A stretch of 64,000 nucleotides of DNA from Micromonospora sp. U21 (GCF_018070045.1 NZ_JAGPYK010000006.1:1-64000), one strand, 5' to 3'. Shown: positions 1-11,073, counted from the first letter of the stretch. The notes: generated from the letters alone by a model not told the origin. Made by a program: numbers and translations.

Positions 1-46
1 AGCCGCGTCGCGCCACTCGCCGAGAGGCGACCTGCACACCGACACC

Positions 47-82
47 AGCGCCGCCCCCAGCCCACCGGCCGGGGGCGGCGCT
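47..82. terminator. Hairpin terminator at the window start
   Basis: A perfect 12-bp inverted repeat (AGCGCCGCCCCC at 47-58, GGGGGCGGCGCT at 71-82) encloses a 12-nt loop. There is no T-run. It lies upstream of the first complete gene, so it probably ends transcription of a gene left of the window. Confidence 0.55.
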
Positions 83-152
83 GTCTGTGCCGGCTTCCCG
101 GGCGATCAGCGCGGGGACGATGGCCAGGTGCCGGTGGCGGCACAATGCTGGG

Positions 153-575
153 GTGAGTGTCGCTCAACCATGGTCCGAGCAGTCGAATGTGCTCGTCCTG
201 CCCAGCGGGGCGGCGGTGCGCGGACGGCGCATCGCTGCCACCGTCGAATTGCCCGCCGACTTCGCTCTGCTGTTGGCCCCCGGCCCGGAACCGGCCTGGG
301 CCCACCGGCGGATCCGGTGGCCCGACTTCTGGGTCCCGCTCGATCGGGCGGATGCGCTCGACGCCCTGCGGGCGACGTTGCGGCGGGCGTACGACGGTGA
401 GCGCGTGGAGGTGGCCTGCCGGGGCGGGGTGGGGCGTACCGGTACGGCGTTGGCCGCGCTGGCGATCCTCGACGGCCTGCCGGCTGACCGGGCGGTGCCC
501 TGGGTGCGGGCGGGCTACCACCCGAAGGCGGTGGAGACCCCGTGGCAGCGGCGCTGGCTGCGCCGCCTTGCCTGA
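153..575 (+). CDS. Small protein-tyrosine phosphatase-like protein
   Basis: A cytosolic protein of about 140 aa. It carries the CX5R phosphate-binding loop of cysteine phosphatases (CRGGVGRTG, Cys89 and Arg95) and, 31 residues earlier, a WPD sequence (56-58) that fits the general-acid loop, so both catalytic elements are present. By family it should form a phosphocysteine intermediate and dephosphorylate phosphotyrosine or another small phosphorylated substrate; the substrate is unknown. An in-frame ATG lies upstream at 87, but that stretch does not look protein-like and overlaps the region after the hairpin, so the GTG at 153 is preferred. It stands alone, followed by about 190 bp without a gene. 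Confidence 0.75.
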   Translation: MSVAQPWSEQSNVLVLPSGAAVRGRRIAATVELPADFALLLAPGPEPAWAHRRIRWPDFWVPLDRADALDALRATLRRAYDGERVEVACRGGVGRTGTALAALAILDGLPADRAVPWVRAGYHPKAVETPWQRRWLRRLA

Positions 576-767
576 CCACCGCCGCCACGCACGCCCACTC
601 GCAGCCCGCCCACCGCGCGAGCCGAATCAACGGTGTGCCGGCCCGGACCGCAGGTCAGCGGTGCCGGGACGCGGCCGGTCCGCCCACGTGATTCGTCAGT
701 GATGACGACCGACGATGCAGCGGTGGACGGGCCGGCGCCCCCGAGGTTGCGGCTCGCCGCCGCGACT

Positions 768-3062
<2,295 letters not shown>

Positions 3063-3226
3063 GCGAACCCTTCACGAGATCGTGGCGGGGGAGGCCCCCG
3101 CCGGGCTGACGGATTACATTGTCTCATTCATCACTACATAGAGCCTTCTGCCAAGATTTGGCTGGGAGCCACGGCGGAACGCCCCGCAAAGTCTCAAATC
3201 ACGTGGCAACCGGTACGGTGGCCGGC
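3063..3226. promoter_or_regulatory. Divergent promoter region, UvrA-like / MerR-like
   Basis: This 164-bp gap separates the two divergent genes. It contains the only AT-rich stretch nearby (3112-3140, ATTACATTGTCTCATTCATC and following bases), where the promoters are expected. No clear MerR dyad with a 19-20 bp spacer could be read by eye, so the operator is not assigned. Confidence 0.4.
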
Positions 3227-3997
3227 GTGGACACCGCACCGAAGGACCGCCTGCGGGCGGTGGACCTGGCTGCCACCGTCGGGATCTCGGTGCAGCAGGT
3301 GCGCAACTACGTCGAGGTGGGCGTGCTGCCGCCGGTGCGGCGCACCACGAGCGGCTACCGGATCTTCACGACCGAGCACGCCCGGGCGCTGACCGTGGCG
3401 CGGCGACTGGCCGAGGGGCACGGCTGGAGCCGTACCCGGGAGATCATGGCGGCGGTGCACAGGGGTGACCTGCCGGCGGCCCTGGCGGCGCTCGACGGTG
3501 GCCACGCCGAGCTGGATCGGGAGCGCGCCGAGATCCGTCGGGTGCTCGGCGCCTTCGAGACCGTGCTGGCCAGCCCCCCGGCAACCCGGCCGGCGCCACG
3601 CCGTGGCGCCCGCATCGGCGAGGTCGCCGCCCTGGTCGGGGTCCGGACCTCGCAGCTACGGCTGTGGGAGCAGCGCGGCCTGCTCCGGCCGGGCCGCACG
3701 CCGGGCACGAAGTACCGGGTGTACGACGAGGCGGAGTTGCGCGCCGCGCAGGTCGTGGCGCTGCTGCGCCGGGGCGCCTACCCGTTCGAGATCATCGAGG
3801 CGGTGCTCGGTGAGCTGCGCACCACCGGCAGTGCCCAGCGGGTCCGCGCCGAGCTGGGCCGGCGTGAGCAGGAGCTGCACGCGCGCAGCCTGCGGCGGCT
3901 GCGGGGCAGCGCCGCGCTGCACGACTACCTGAGTGATCGGGGCGCCACCACATGGTCGGCCGGCCAACCGGTCCCACCGGGCGATCTTGTTGGCTAG
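3227..3997 (+). CDS. MerR-family regulator with two HTH domains
   Basis: A protein of about 256 aa holding two separate MerR-type winged HTH segments. The first is at residues 10-75 (VDLAATVGISVQQVRNYVEVGVL with the GYRIF wing) and the second at 128-195 (IGEVAALVGVRTSQLRLWEQ with the KYRVYDEAEL wing). They are joined by a helical, Arg/Glu-rich linker. Ordinary MerR proteins have one HTH and dimerise through a coiled coil, so this tandem may bind DNA as a pseudo-dimer. No Cys metal-binding pattern is present, which argues against a metal sensor. The GTG at 3227 is chosen because the longer in-frame extension to 3119 is not HTH-like; GTG 3218 is an alternative. It is divergent from the UvrA-like gene, its likely target. 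Confidence 0.8.
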   Translation: MDTAPKDRLRAVDLAATVGISVQQVRNYVEVGVLPPVRRTTSGYRIFTTEHARALTVARRLAEGHGWSRTREIMAAVHRGDLPAALAALDGGHAELDRERAEIRRVLGAFETVLASPPATRPAPRRGARIGEVAALVGVRTSQLRLWEQRGLLRPGRTPGTKYRVYDEAELRAAQVVALLRRGAYPFEIIEAVLGELRTTGSAQRVRAELGRREQELHARSLRRLRGSAALHDYLSDRGATTWSAGQPVPPGDLVG

Positions 3998-4000
3998 GGT
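3995..4000 (+). promoter_or_regulatory. -10 box of a leaderless promoter (carboxypeptidase gene)
   Basis: TAGGGT ends 7 nt before the ATG at 4008, the spacing expected if transcription starts at the A of the start codon. No Shine-Dalgarno sequence precedes this start. Confidence 0.5.
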
Positions 4001-4007
4001 CGGGCCT

Positions 4008-5222
4008 ATGAGAGCTGCGCTGCTGGCTGTCACGGCGTCCGCCGTCCTGCTCGCTCCGGCGCCGGTCACCGCCGCCACCGGCGCCGCCGCCGCGGCGACC
4101 GTGCGGTGCCCCAGGGCGCCGGCGCCGGCGGTGTCCCGGCCGCCCCGGCCGTCGCCTCCGGCCGCCGTGCCCGAGCAACGGGTGGTCGGCGGCGCCGGTC
4201 TGGCCACCAGCGGCCTGGTCGTGCCGGCCGGCGTCGGGGCGCCACCGGCCGTCACCGCCACCTCGTGGCTGGTCGCCGACCTGGACACCGGCCAGGTGCT
4301 CGGTGGTTGCGGCCCGCACGAGTACGGCACCCCGGCCAGCGTGCAGAAGCTGCTACTGGCGGCCACGATGCTGCCCCGGCTGGATCCGAAGCAGACGGTC
4401 ACCGTCACCGCGGCGGACATGGACATCGAGCCCGGGTCCTCCGCCGTCGGCCTGGTCGAGGACGGCCGGTACACCATCGAGACGGTCTGGCTCGGGCTGC
4501 TGCTCAACTCGGGCAACGAGGCGGCGAACGTGCTGGCCCGGCTGGGCGGTGGGGCGGACGGCGTGGCCGGCGGGGTACGCGCCATGAACGAGCAGGCGCA
4601 CCGGCTCGGCGCACTCCAGACGCACGCGGTCACCGCCTCCGGGCTGGACGGCAGGGGACAGTTCACCAGTGCGTACGACCTGGCGCTGATCGCCCGGGCC
4701 TGCTTCGCCGAGCCGACCTTCGGCCGGTACGCGCTCACCGAGCAGGCGCAGATCCCGGCCCAGCCGGCGCAGCGCACCAAGGGTTTCCAGATCCAGAACG
4801 AGAACCAGCTCATCTACCGGTACCCGGGCGCGCTCGGCGGCAAGACGGGCTTCACCGATCTGGCCCGGCACACCTACGTCGGGGCGGCGCAGCGTGACGG
4901 GCGGCGGCTGGTGGTGACCCTGCTGGGCGCCGAGCCGGCGCCGATGCGTGGCTGGGAGCAGGGCGCGGCCCTGTTGGACTGGGGCTTCACGTTGCCCCGC
5001 GACGCCGCCGTCGGCCGGCTCGTCGAGCCGGGCGAGCTGATGGCCACGCCGTCGGCCGCGCCATCCGAGCTGGCCGTGCCCGGTACGCCCCGGCCGGCGG
5101 CGGCCAGCGGTCCGGTGCGCTCCGGGTCGGGGTGGCTCTGGTCGGTGACCGCGCTGAGCGGCGCGGGCGTGCTGCTGCTGGGCGGGCTGCTGTGGCGGCG
5201 CCGCCGCCGGCGGCTGCCCTGA
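4008..5222 (+). CDS. D-alanyl-D-alanine carboxypeptidase (serine, PBP5/DacA type)
   Basis: A 404-aa exported peptidoglycan enzyme that removes the terminal D-Ala from stem pentapeptides. All three penicillin-binding motifs are present: SxxK (S111-VQK114), SxN (SGN at 168-170) and KTG (279-281). An N-terminal signal peptide (residues 1-23), an Ala/Pro-rich linker, the catalytic domain and a C-terminal transmembrane helix followed by a run of arginines place it on the outer face of the membrane. The ATG at 4008 is supported by the signal peptide starting there and by a -10 box 7 nt upstream. It begins 10 bp after the MerR-like gene but appears to have its own promoter. Confidence 0.92.
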   Translation: MRAALLAVTASAVLLAPAPVTAATGAAAAATVRCPRAPAPAVSRPPRPSPPAAVPEQRVVGGAGLATSGLVVPAGVGAPPAVTATSWLVADLDTGQVLGGCGPHEYGTPASVQKLLLAATMLPRLDPKQTVTVTAADMDIEPGSSAVGLVEDGRYTIETVWLGLLLNSGNEAANVLARLGGGADGVAGGVRAMNEQAHRLGALQTHAVTASGLDGRGQFTSAYDLALIARACFAEPTFGRYALTEQAQIPAQPAQRTKGFQIQNENQLIYRYPGALGGKTGFTDLARHTYVGAAQRDGRRLVVTLLGAEPAPMRGWEQGAALLDWGFTLPRDAAVGRLVEPGELMATPSAAPSELAVPGTPRPAAASGPVRSGSGWLWSVTALSGAGVLLLGGLLWRRRRRRLP

Positions 5223-5291
5223 CGGATCGACAACCAGCCTCGACATCCATAGACTCCGGCCTTTCTGGCACCACGAGTCCAGGAGGATCCC

Positions 5292-6140
5292 TTGTCGAGT
5301 GAACTCGAACCGCGGTCCGGCGTGGCGGCACCCCGCCGGTCGGTGCGCGTGCTGAACCGCCTCGCGGGGGTGACGGTGCTCGCCGGCGCGCTGGTCGCCG
5401 GCGCGTCCGCCGCCGCCGTCGCCGCGCCGCGCGCGACAGTCGACGCGGTGACCGCGTCCGCCGCGCCGTCGGCCGGCACCGATGCCGCCACCCGCCCGCC
5501 GCGCACCACGCACGGCCCGTGCGCGTACACCGAGACGCCCGACGAGCCGGCTGCCCGGCCGGTGCCGCTGCCGCCCGACCCGCGGCGTACGCCGGACCGG
5601 GGCACCGTCCGGGTGACGCTGGCGACCAACCACGGGCCGATCGGGTTGACCCTGGACCGGGCGGCGGCGCCGTGCACGGTGCAGAGCTTCCTGCACCTGG
5701 TCCGCAAGCGCTTCTACGACCGCACCTCGTGCCATCGGCTCACCGCGTACCCCACGCTGAGCGTGCTGCAGTGCGGTGACCCGTCCGGCACGGGTGAGGG
5801 TGGCCCGGGTTACCGGTACGGCGACGAACTGCCGACCGGCCTGCCGCCGGCGCCCACCGACCCGACCGGGGTGCGTCGGCTCTACGAACGTGGCGTGCTC
5901 TCCATGGCCAACGCCGGGCCGGACACCAACGGCAGCCAGTTCTTCCTGGTCTACGCCGACTCCGCGCTGCGCCCCGACTACACGATCTTCGGCGAGGTCG
6001 ACGCGGCCGGGCTGGCCACCCTGGACCGGATCGCCGCCGGGGGAGTGGCGCCGACCGCTGAGGACCCGGCGCCGGTGGACGGCGCGCCGGCGCTGCCGGT
6101 GGACATCCGCCGGGCCGTCCGCTCGCACCACCACCACTGA
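5292..6140 (+). CDS. Exported cyclophilin-type peptidyl-prolyl isomerase
   Basis: A 282-aa protein whose residues from about 105 onward form a cyclophilin domain. Visible landmarks are CHRLT, matching the catalytic FHR segment, CGDPSGTGEGGPGY, and DTNGSQFFLVY. The N-terminus has a basic stretch and then a hydrophobic helix ending in an Ala-rich segment, so the enzyme is probably secreted or membrane-anchored and assists folding outside the cell. The start is a TTG at 5292 with a perfect AGGAGG 5 nt upstream (5281-5286). A TAGACT -10 box lies at 5250-5255. The protein ends RSHHHH, a natural His cluster that could bind metal. Confidence 0.88.
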   Translation: MSSELEPRSGVAAPRRSVRVLNRLAGVTVLAGALVAGASAAAVAAPRATVDAVTASAAPSAGTDAATRPPRTTHGPCAYTETPDEPAARPVPLPPDPRRTPDRGTVRVTLATNHGPIGLTLDRAAAPCTVQSFLHLVRKRFYDRTSCHRLTAYPTLSVLQCGDPSGTGEGGPGYRYGDELPTGLPPAPTDPTGVRRLYERGVLSMANAGPDTNGSQFFLVYADSALRPDYTIFGEVDAAGLATLDRIAAGGVAPTAEDPAPVDGAPALPVDIRRAVRSHHHH

Positions 6141-6317
6141 CCGTTCGGCGCGGTGGGCGGCCCCGGGTCGCTCACCGCGCCGGCGTGTCGTGGGCGAACC
6201 GCCGGGGGTACCCGCCGGCCGGCCGCGGTCGCCGCGTCGCCAGGAGTCGGCGGAAACCGGAACTTTTCGGAGCCGAACCGGAACCGGCGACACCAGCTTC
6301 CGACTCGGTCCGGGCCG

Positions 6318-7355
6318 TCAGGACGGGCCAGGTGACCCGGTCGGCGGGGCGGCGGTGCTGTCCCGGACGACCAACTCGGTGGCGAGTTCCACCCGGGGGG
6401 AGTCGATGGCCTCGCCCTGGGCGAGCCGCAGGACGGTCCGCGCGGCCAGCCGACCCATCTCGACCAGCGGTTGCCGCACAGTGGTCAGTGGCGGTGACGC
6501 CCACCGCGCCTCGGGCAGGTCGTCGAAGCCGACCACGCTGACGTCGCCCGGGACCAGCAGGCCGCGTTGCCGGATCGCCTCGTAGACGCCGAACGCCATC
6601 TGGTCGCTCGCCGCGAAGATCGCCGTCGGCGGCTCGTCGAGGTCCAGCAGCGAGGACCCGGCGGCGAAGCCGGACGCGTGGTAGAAGTCGCCGGGTCGGA
6701 GCAGGTGTTCCTCCAGCGGCAGGCCGGCGGCCTCCAGCCCGGCCCGGTAGCCGTCCAGCCGGGCTCGGCTGCACAGCAGGTGCGTCGGCCCGGCCACGAA
6801 CCCGATCCGCCGGTGCCCGAGCGAGAGCAGGTGCTCGGTCGCGGCGAGCCCGCCGGCCCAGTTGGTGGCTCCTATGGTCGGCACGTCGATGGCGGGCACG
6901 CCGGCCGGGTCGACCACCACCACGGGCACGTTGAGCCGCCGCAGCTGGGCGTAGAGCGGCGGGCTGACGTGCGAGGTCACGAAGATGACGCCGTCGGTGG
7001 CCCGGGCGCGCAGGTTCTGCAGCCACTGCCGGGCGGCGGTGGACTGTCGGTGTATCGCGGAGACCACGGTGCCCACGCCGGCGGCGTGCCCGACGTCCTC
7101 GACCCCGCGGATGATCTCCACGGCCCAGGGGCTGTCCAGGTCGTTGAAGACCAGGTCGACCAGGCCGGCGCGCTGCACCGTGCGGCTGGCGCGACGCCGG
7201 TAGCCGTGGTGGCGCAGCAACTCCTCGACCCGTTCCCGGGTGCCGGGGGCCACGTCCGAGCGGCCGTTGAGCACCCGGGACACGGTCGGCACCGAGACTC
7301 CGGCCTCTCGCGCGATGGCGCTGATGGTGACCCTGCGTCCGTCGTCCGCGTCCAC
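6318..7355 (-). CDS. LacI-family transcriptional regulator
   Basis: A 345-aa repressor with an N-terminal LacI HTH (ISAIAREAGVSVPTVSRVLNG, about residues 9-30) followed by a periplasmic-binding-protein-like sugar sensor domain. The GTG at 7355 follows AAGGAGA at a good distance, while the upstream in-frame extension is low-complexity and unlikely. It points toward the cyclophilin gene and away from the xylan locus, so its targets may be itself and distant sugar genes. The inverted repeat at 7486-7514, about 130 bp upstream, is a candidate operator. Confidence 0.88.
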   Translation of the reverse strand: MDADDGRRVTISAIAREAGVSVPTVSRVLNGRSDVAPGTRERVEELLRHHGYRRRASRTVQRAGLVDLVFNDLDSPWAVEIIRGVEDVGHAAGVGTVVSAIHRQSTAARQWLQNLRARATDGVIFVTSHVSPPLYAQLRRLNVPVVVVDPAGVPAIDVPTIGATNWAGGLAATEHLLSLGHRRIGFVAGPTHLLCSRARLDGYRAGLEAAGLPLEEHLLRPGDFYHASGFAAGSSLLDLDEPPTAIFAASDQMAFGVYEAIRQRGLLVPGDVSVVGFDDLPEARWASPPLTTVRQPLVEMGRLAARTVLRLAQGEAIDSPRVELATELVVRDSTAAPPTGSPGPS

Positions 7356-7485
7356 CCGCGTCTCCTTTGTTCTTTCGGGGGCGGGCCGGACGCCGGCACC
7401 GGGATGCCCCGGAGCAGCGTGCCCGTCCCATCGGTCATCTTGCCGCACGGACCGGGGGCTGGCGACAGGGCGGATCGGCGCCGTG

Positions 7486-7514
7486 TTCCGGGAAGTTGCG
7501 GGGAATTCCCGGAA
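7486..7514. promoter_or_regulatory. Inverted repeat upstream of the first LacI gene
   Basis: TTCCGGGAA (7486-7494) and TTCCCGGAA (7506-7514) form a 9-bp inverted repeat with an 11-nt spacer that contains most of a second small palindrome, GGGAATTCCC (7501-7510). It sits between two LacI-type genes and could be an operator; it could also form a hairpin after the gene ending at 7579. Confidence 0.4.
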
Positions 7515-7578
7515 GTCCGGCTGATCGGCACGGGTCGGCGTGTCGCCGGGCCCGGCGCAGCGCCCGTGACCTCGCCGC

Positions 7579-8631
7579 TCAGCCGCTCGCCGCACCGGCC
7601 GTCGGCGGCCGATCGGGCCCGGTGGAGGGCGTGTGCGGGGCGCAGGAAGACCGGACGACCAGTTCGGTCGGCAGCCGGACGTGCAGGTCGCGTTCGACGC
7701 CGCCGACGAGGTCGATGAGCAGCCGCATCGCCTCGGCGCCCATGCGCTGCAGGGGTTGCGCGATCGTGGTGAGCTGCGGGGTGGCCAGCGCCGACTCAGG
7801 GATGTTGTCGAAGCCGATCACGGACAGGTCGTCGGGCACCGTGAGGCCCACGGTCCGGGCGACATCCATCGTGGAGATCGCGGAGAGGTCGTTGCCGGCG
7901 AAGACGGCGGTCGGCCGGTCGGGCAGTGCCAACAGTTCCGCGGCCGTGGCGGCGGCGCTCTCGACCCGGAAACCGCCGACGCGGACGAGTCGTTCGTCGA
8001 CCGCGACGCCCGCGTCGGCCATGGCTCGGCGGAAGCCGGCCTCGCGAAGGCGCGCCGACTCGAGGTCGGGGCGACCGCTGATGTGGCCGATGCGGTGGTG
8101 ACCGAGCGACAGGAGGTAGTTGGTCGCGAGCACCGCGCCGGCGAAGTTGTCGGAGTCGACGGTGGGCAGCCCCGACGGGCCGGTGTGGGGGTCGACGGCC
8201 ACGACATGGAAGCCCTGCTTGGTCTCGACCACCGTCGGCGTGACGATCACGGCCCCGTCGATGAGCGTCCCGGACAGGCGGGCCAGCGAGCGCCGCTCCC
8301 AGCCGACGGCCGTGCCGTCGGCGTCGCCGCCGGAGTAGGCGAGCAGCTGGTAGCCGGTGCCGGCGACCTCCTTCGACGCGCCCTTGAGCAGCTCGGTCGA
8401 GAACGGCTCGAACTCGGCGACCAGGATGCCCAGGACGTTCGTCCGGTGGCTGCGCAGGCTCTGCGCTCCCAGGCTGGCCTCGTAGCCGAGCTGGTGGATG
8501 ACCTCCCGGACGCGCTCCACGGTCGCCTGCGCCACGCCGTAGCGACCGTTGACGACCTTCGACACGGTCGCCACCGAGACGCCGGCCGTACGGGCCACGT
8601 CCGACATCTTGACACGCTCGGGGAAGGTCAC
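7579..8631 (-). CDS. LacI-family regulator of the xylo-oligosaccharide operon (BxlR-like)
   Basis: A repressor of about 350 aa with a LacI HTH (MSDVARTAGVSVATVSKVVNG) and a sugar-binding sensor domain. It is divergent from the transporter, GH3 and CE7 genes, the same layout as bxlR-bxlEFGA in Streptomyces, so it most likely represses that operon until a xylo-oligosaccharide binds. The start is uncertain: GTG 8631 and ATG 8607 are both in frame and neither has a strong ribosome site. The C-terminus is Pro/Thr/Gly-rich. A LacI-style palindrome lies in the divergent promoter at 8682-8695. Confidence 0.88.
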   Translation of the reverse strand: MTFPERVKMSDVARTAGVSVATVSKVVNGRYGVAQATVERVREVIHQLGYEASLGAQSLRSHRTNVLGILVAEFEPFSTELLKGASKEVAGTGYQLLAYSGGDADGTAVGWERRSLARLSGTLIDGAVIVTPTVVETKQGFHVVAVDPHTGPSGLPTVDSDNFAGAVLATNYLLSLGHHRIGHISGRPDLESARLREAGFRRAMADAGVAVDERLVRVGGFRVESAAATAAELLALPDRPTAVFAGNDLSAISTMDVARTVGLTVPDDLSVIGFDNIPESALATPQLTTIAQPLQRMGAEAMRLLIDLVGGVERDLHVRLPTELVVRSSCAPHTPSTGPDRPPTAGAASG

Positions 8632-8681
8632 GCCGACGATGATAGAGGGCCACCTGGGACTCGTTGCGGGGGAGTCGAAAA

Positions 8682-8724
8682 CGTTATCGACAACGGTTGA
8701 CACCCCGTTACGGGACTGTAAAAC
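8682..8724 (+). promoter_or_regulatory. Promoter and LacI-type operator of the sugar operon
   Basis: GTTATCGACAAC (8683-8694) is a palindrome apart from one purine/pyrimidine pair, extended by C/G on each side, and resembles LacI-family operators with a central CG. It is followed at once by a consensus -35 TTGACA (8697-8702) and, after 16 bp, TAAAAC (8719-8724) as -10. A repressor bound here would block RNA polymerase. Confidence 0.6.
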
Positions 8725-8768
8725 TCGCCGCACCTAGTACCGCCACTGCTAGTCGAGGAGACGTGTCG

Positions 8769-10076
8769 ATGGCGATGAAGCACCGCGCGGGCGCCACCCT
8801 GGCGCTGTTCGTGACCACCGCACTGCTCGTCGCCGGGTGTAACGGCGGCGACAGCGAGGCACCCGCCGAGAACGAGCTCTACAAGAACCCGGTGACCATG
8901 ACCTGGTGGCACAACGCCTCCCAGGACGGGCCTGGCAAGACCTACTGGGAGAAGGTCGCGAAGGACTTCTCCGCACTGCACCCGACCGTCACGATCCAGA
9001 TCGAGGCGATCGAGACCAACCAACTCCAGCGCACCCGGCTCCCCGCCGCGCTGCTGAGCAGCGACCCGCCGGACATCTTCCAGGCGTGGGGCGGCGGCGA
9101 GATGCGTGAGCAGGTGGAGGCCGACTACCTCAAGGACATCACCGATCAGGTCAAGGACGAGGCCGCCAACATCGGCAGCGCGACCGAGATCTGGCAGGTG
9201 GACGGCAAGCAGTACGGCCTGCCGTACCGGATGGGGATCGAGGGCATCTGGTACAACAAGGACATGTTCGCAAAGGCGGGCATCACCGCTCCTCCGACCA
9301 CTTTCGAGGAGCTCAACCAGGCGGTCACGAAGCTCAAGGCCATCAACGTCATCCCGATCGCGCTGGGCGCCGGTGACAAGTGGCCCGCCGCGCACTGGTG
9401 GTACAACTTCGCGCTGCGTGCCTGCTCGGTCGACACACTCAAGAAGGCGTCCGTCGACCTGGTCTTCGACGACCCGTGCTTCGTCAAGGCGGGCCAGGAC
9501 CTGAAGACCTTCATCGGCACCAACCCGTTCCAGCCGAACTTCATCGCGACGCCGGGCCAGAACGACCCGACCAGCGCCAACGGGCTGGTCGCCAACGGCA
9601 AGGCCGCGATGGAGCTGATGGGCGACTGGAACAGGGGCACCCTGGAGACCGTCGCCGAGGACCCGAAAGCGCTCACGAAGTTCCTCGGCTGGTTCCCCGT
9701 ACCGGCGATCGCCGGCTCCGCCGGTGACCCGAAGGCGGCCCTCGGCGGCGGCGACGGGTTCGCCTGCGCCAAGAACGCCCCGGCCGAGTGCGTCGAGTTC
9801 CTCAAGTACATCGTGAGCCCCGAGGTGCAGAAGGGCTTTGCCGAGACCGGCACCGGCCTGCCCGTGGCCAAGGGTGCGGAGGCCGGCGTGGCCGACCCCG
9901 CCCTGAAGTCCATCCTGGAGGCCACCTCCGGTGCGACGTATGTGCAGCTCTGGCTGGACACGGCCTTCGGCAGCACCGTCGGCAACGCCATGAACGACGC
10001 GGTCATCGCCATCTTCGCCGGCAACGGCAGCCCGGAGAAGGTCGTCGAGGCGATGAAGGCGGCCGCGAAGAAGTGA
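8769..10076 (+). CDS. ABC transporter sugar-binding lipoprotein (BxlE-like)
   Basis: A 435-aa extracytoplasmic substrate-binding protein of the carbohydrate uptake (CUT1) type. The signal peptide ends in a lipobox, LVAGC, with Cys24 for lipid attachment. The mature part has the family's usual landmarks (TWWHN near the N-terminus, GLPYRMGIEGIWYNKDMF in the middle). Context points to xylobiose or longer xylo-oligosaccharides, but cello-oligosaccharides cannot be excluded. The ATG at 8769 is selected by AGGAG at 8756-8760; the nearby GTG 8763 is too close and ATG 8775 too far. It is the first gene of the operon. Confidence 0.93.
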   Translation: MAMKHRAGATLALFVTTALLVAGCNGGDSEAPAENELYKNPVTMTWWHNASQDGPGKTYWEKVAKDFSALHPTVTIQIEAIETNQLQRTRLPAALLSSDPPDIFQAWGGGEMREQVEADYLKDITDQVKDEAANIGSATEIWQVDGKQYGLPYRMGIEGIWYNKDMFAKAGITAPPTTFEELNQAVTKLKAINVIPIALGAGDKWPAAHWWYNFALRACSVDTLKKASVDLVFDDPCFVKAGQDLKTFIGTNPFQPNFIATPGQNDPTSANGLVANGKAAMELMGDWNRGTLETVAEDPKALTKFLGWFPVPAIAGSAGDPKAALGGGDGFACAKNAPAECVEFLKYIVSPEVQKGFAETGTGLPVAKGAEAGVADPALKSILEATSGATYVQLWLDTAFGSTVGNAMNDAVIAIFAGNGSPEKVVEAMKAAAKK

Positions 10077-11071
10077 CCTCCATCAACCCGACCCTCAGCC
10101 CCGCCGGCGGCACGTCCGTGCCGCCGGCGGGCCCCCCGGCCGCCCGACGCCGGTCGTCCCGCGCTGCCGAGACCAGACGCAAGTGGTACGAGATCATCGG
10201 GCTCACCACGCCGGCGGTCGCCGTCTACGTGATGTTCGTGCTGGTGCCGATGGGCTTCGCCGTCTACTACAGCCTCTTCCGCTGGCGCGGGGTCGGGCCG
10301 CCCACCGAGTTCGTCGGATTCAACAACTACATCCTCGCCTTCCAGGACCCGATCTTCCTGGACGCTCTGCGCAACAACGCCATCATCGTGTTCGGGTCGC
10401 TGCTGCTCCAGGGCCCCATCGCCCTGGCCGTGGCCCTGCTGCTCAACCGTCGCTTCCGCGGCCGAACCGTGTTCCGGCTCCTGGTGTTCGTGCCGTACGT
10501 CCTCGCCGAAGTCACCGTCGGCATCATGTGGAAGCTGCTGCTCACCGGCGGCGGCACCGTGGACGCCCTGCTGAAGCAGATCGGCCTGGGCAGCTTCGTG
10601 CAGGCGTGGCTCGCCGACCTCGACGTCGTGATCTGGACGATGCTGTTCGTCCTCACCTGGAAGTACGTCGGCTTCGCGATCATCCTCCTGCTCGCCGGCC
10701 TGTCGAACGTGCCGCCCGAGCTGACCGAGGCCGCCGCGATCGACGGCGCGAGCTGGTGGCAGACCCAGCGCCACGTGATGTTTCCGCTGCTGGGCCCGAC
10801 GATCCGGATCTGGATGTTCCTGTCGATGATCGGCTCGCTGCAGGCCTTCGAGGTGATCTGGGTGACCTCGGTGCCCGCGGTCCGGTCGCTCGGAGCCTCG
10901 GCCACCATGGCCACCTACATGGTGGACAACGGCTTCTTCGCCCGGCTCTGGGGCTACGGCAACGCGGTCGCCGTGATCCTGTTCGCCATCTCGTTCATCG
11001 CGGCGCTGCTGTTCCAGCGGTTCCTCCTGCGTCGCGACATCGAGGGCGCCGTCACCGGAAGGAGGAGCTGA
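10073..11071 (+). CDS. ABC sugar permease, MalF type (BxlF-like)
   Basis: A 332-aa integral membrane protein with about six transmembrane helices and the cytoplasmic EAA loop (EAAAIDGASWWQTQRHVMFP) that contacts the ATPase. The N-terminus has a Pro/Arg-rich cytoplasmic tail. The GTG start overlaps the stop codon of the binding-protein gene (GTGA), so the two are translationally coupled. It forms the channel with the next permease. Confidence 0.92.
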   Translation: MTSINPTLSPAGGTSVPPAGPPAARRRSSRAAETRRKWYEIIGLTTPAVAVYVMFVLVPMGFAVYYSLFRWRGVGPPTEFVGFNNYILAFQDPIFLDALRNNAIIVFGSLLLQGPIALAVALLLNRRFRGRTVFRLLVFVPYVLAEVTVGIMWKLLLTGGGTVDALLKQIGLGSFVQAWLADLDVVIWTMLFVLTWKYVGFAIILLLAGLSNVPPELTEAAAIDGASWWQTQRHVMFPLLGPTIRIWMFLSMIGSLQAFEVIWVTSVPAVRSLGASATMATYMVDNGFFARLWGYGNAVAVILFAISFIAALLFQRFLLRRDIEGAVTGRRS

Positions 11072-11073
11072 CC

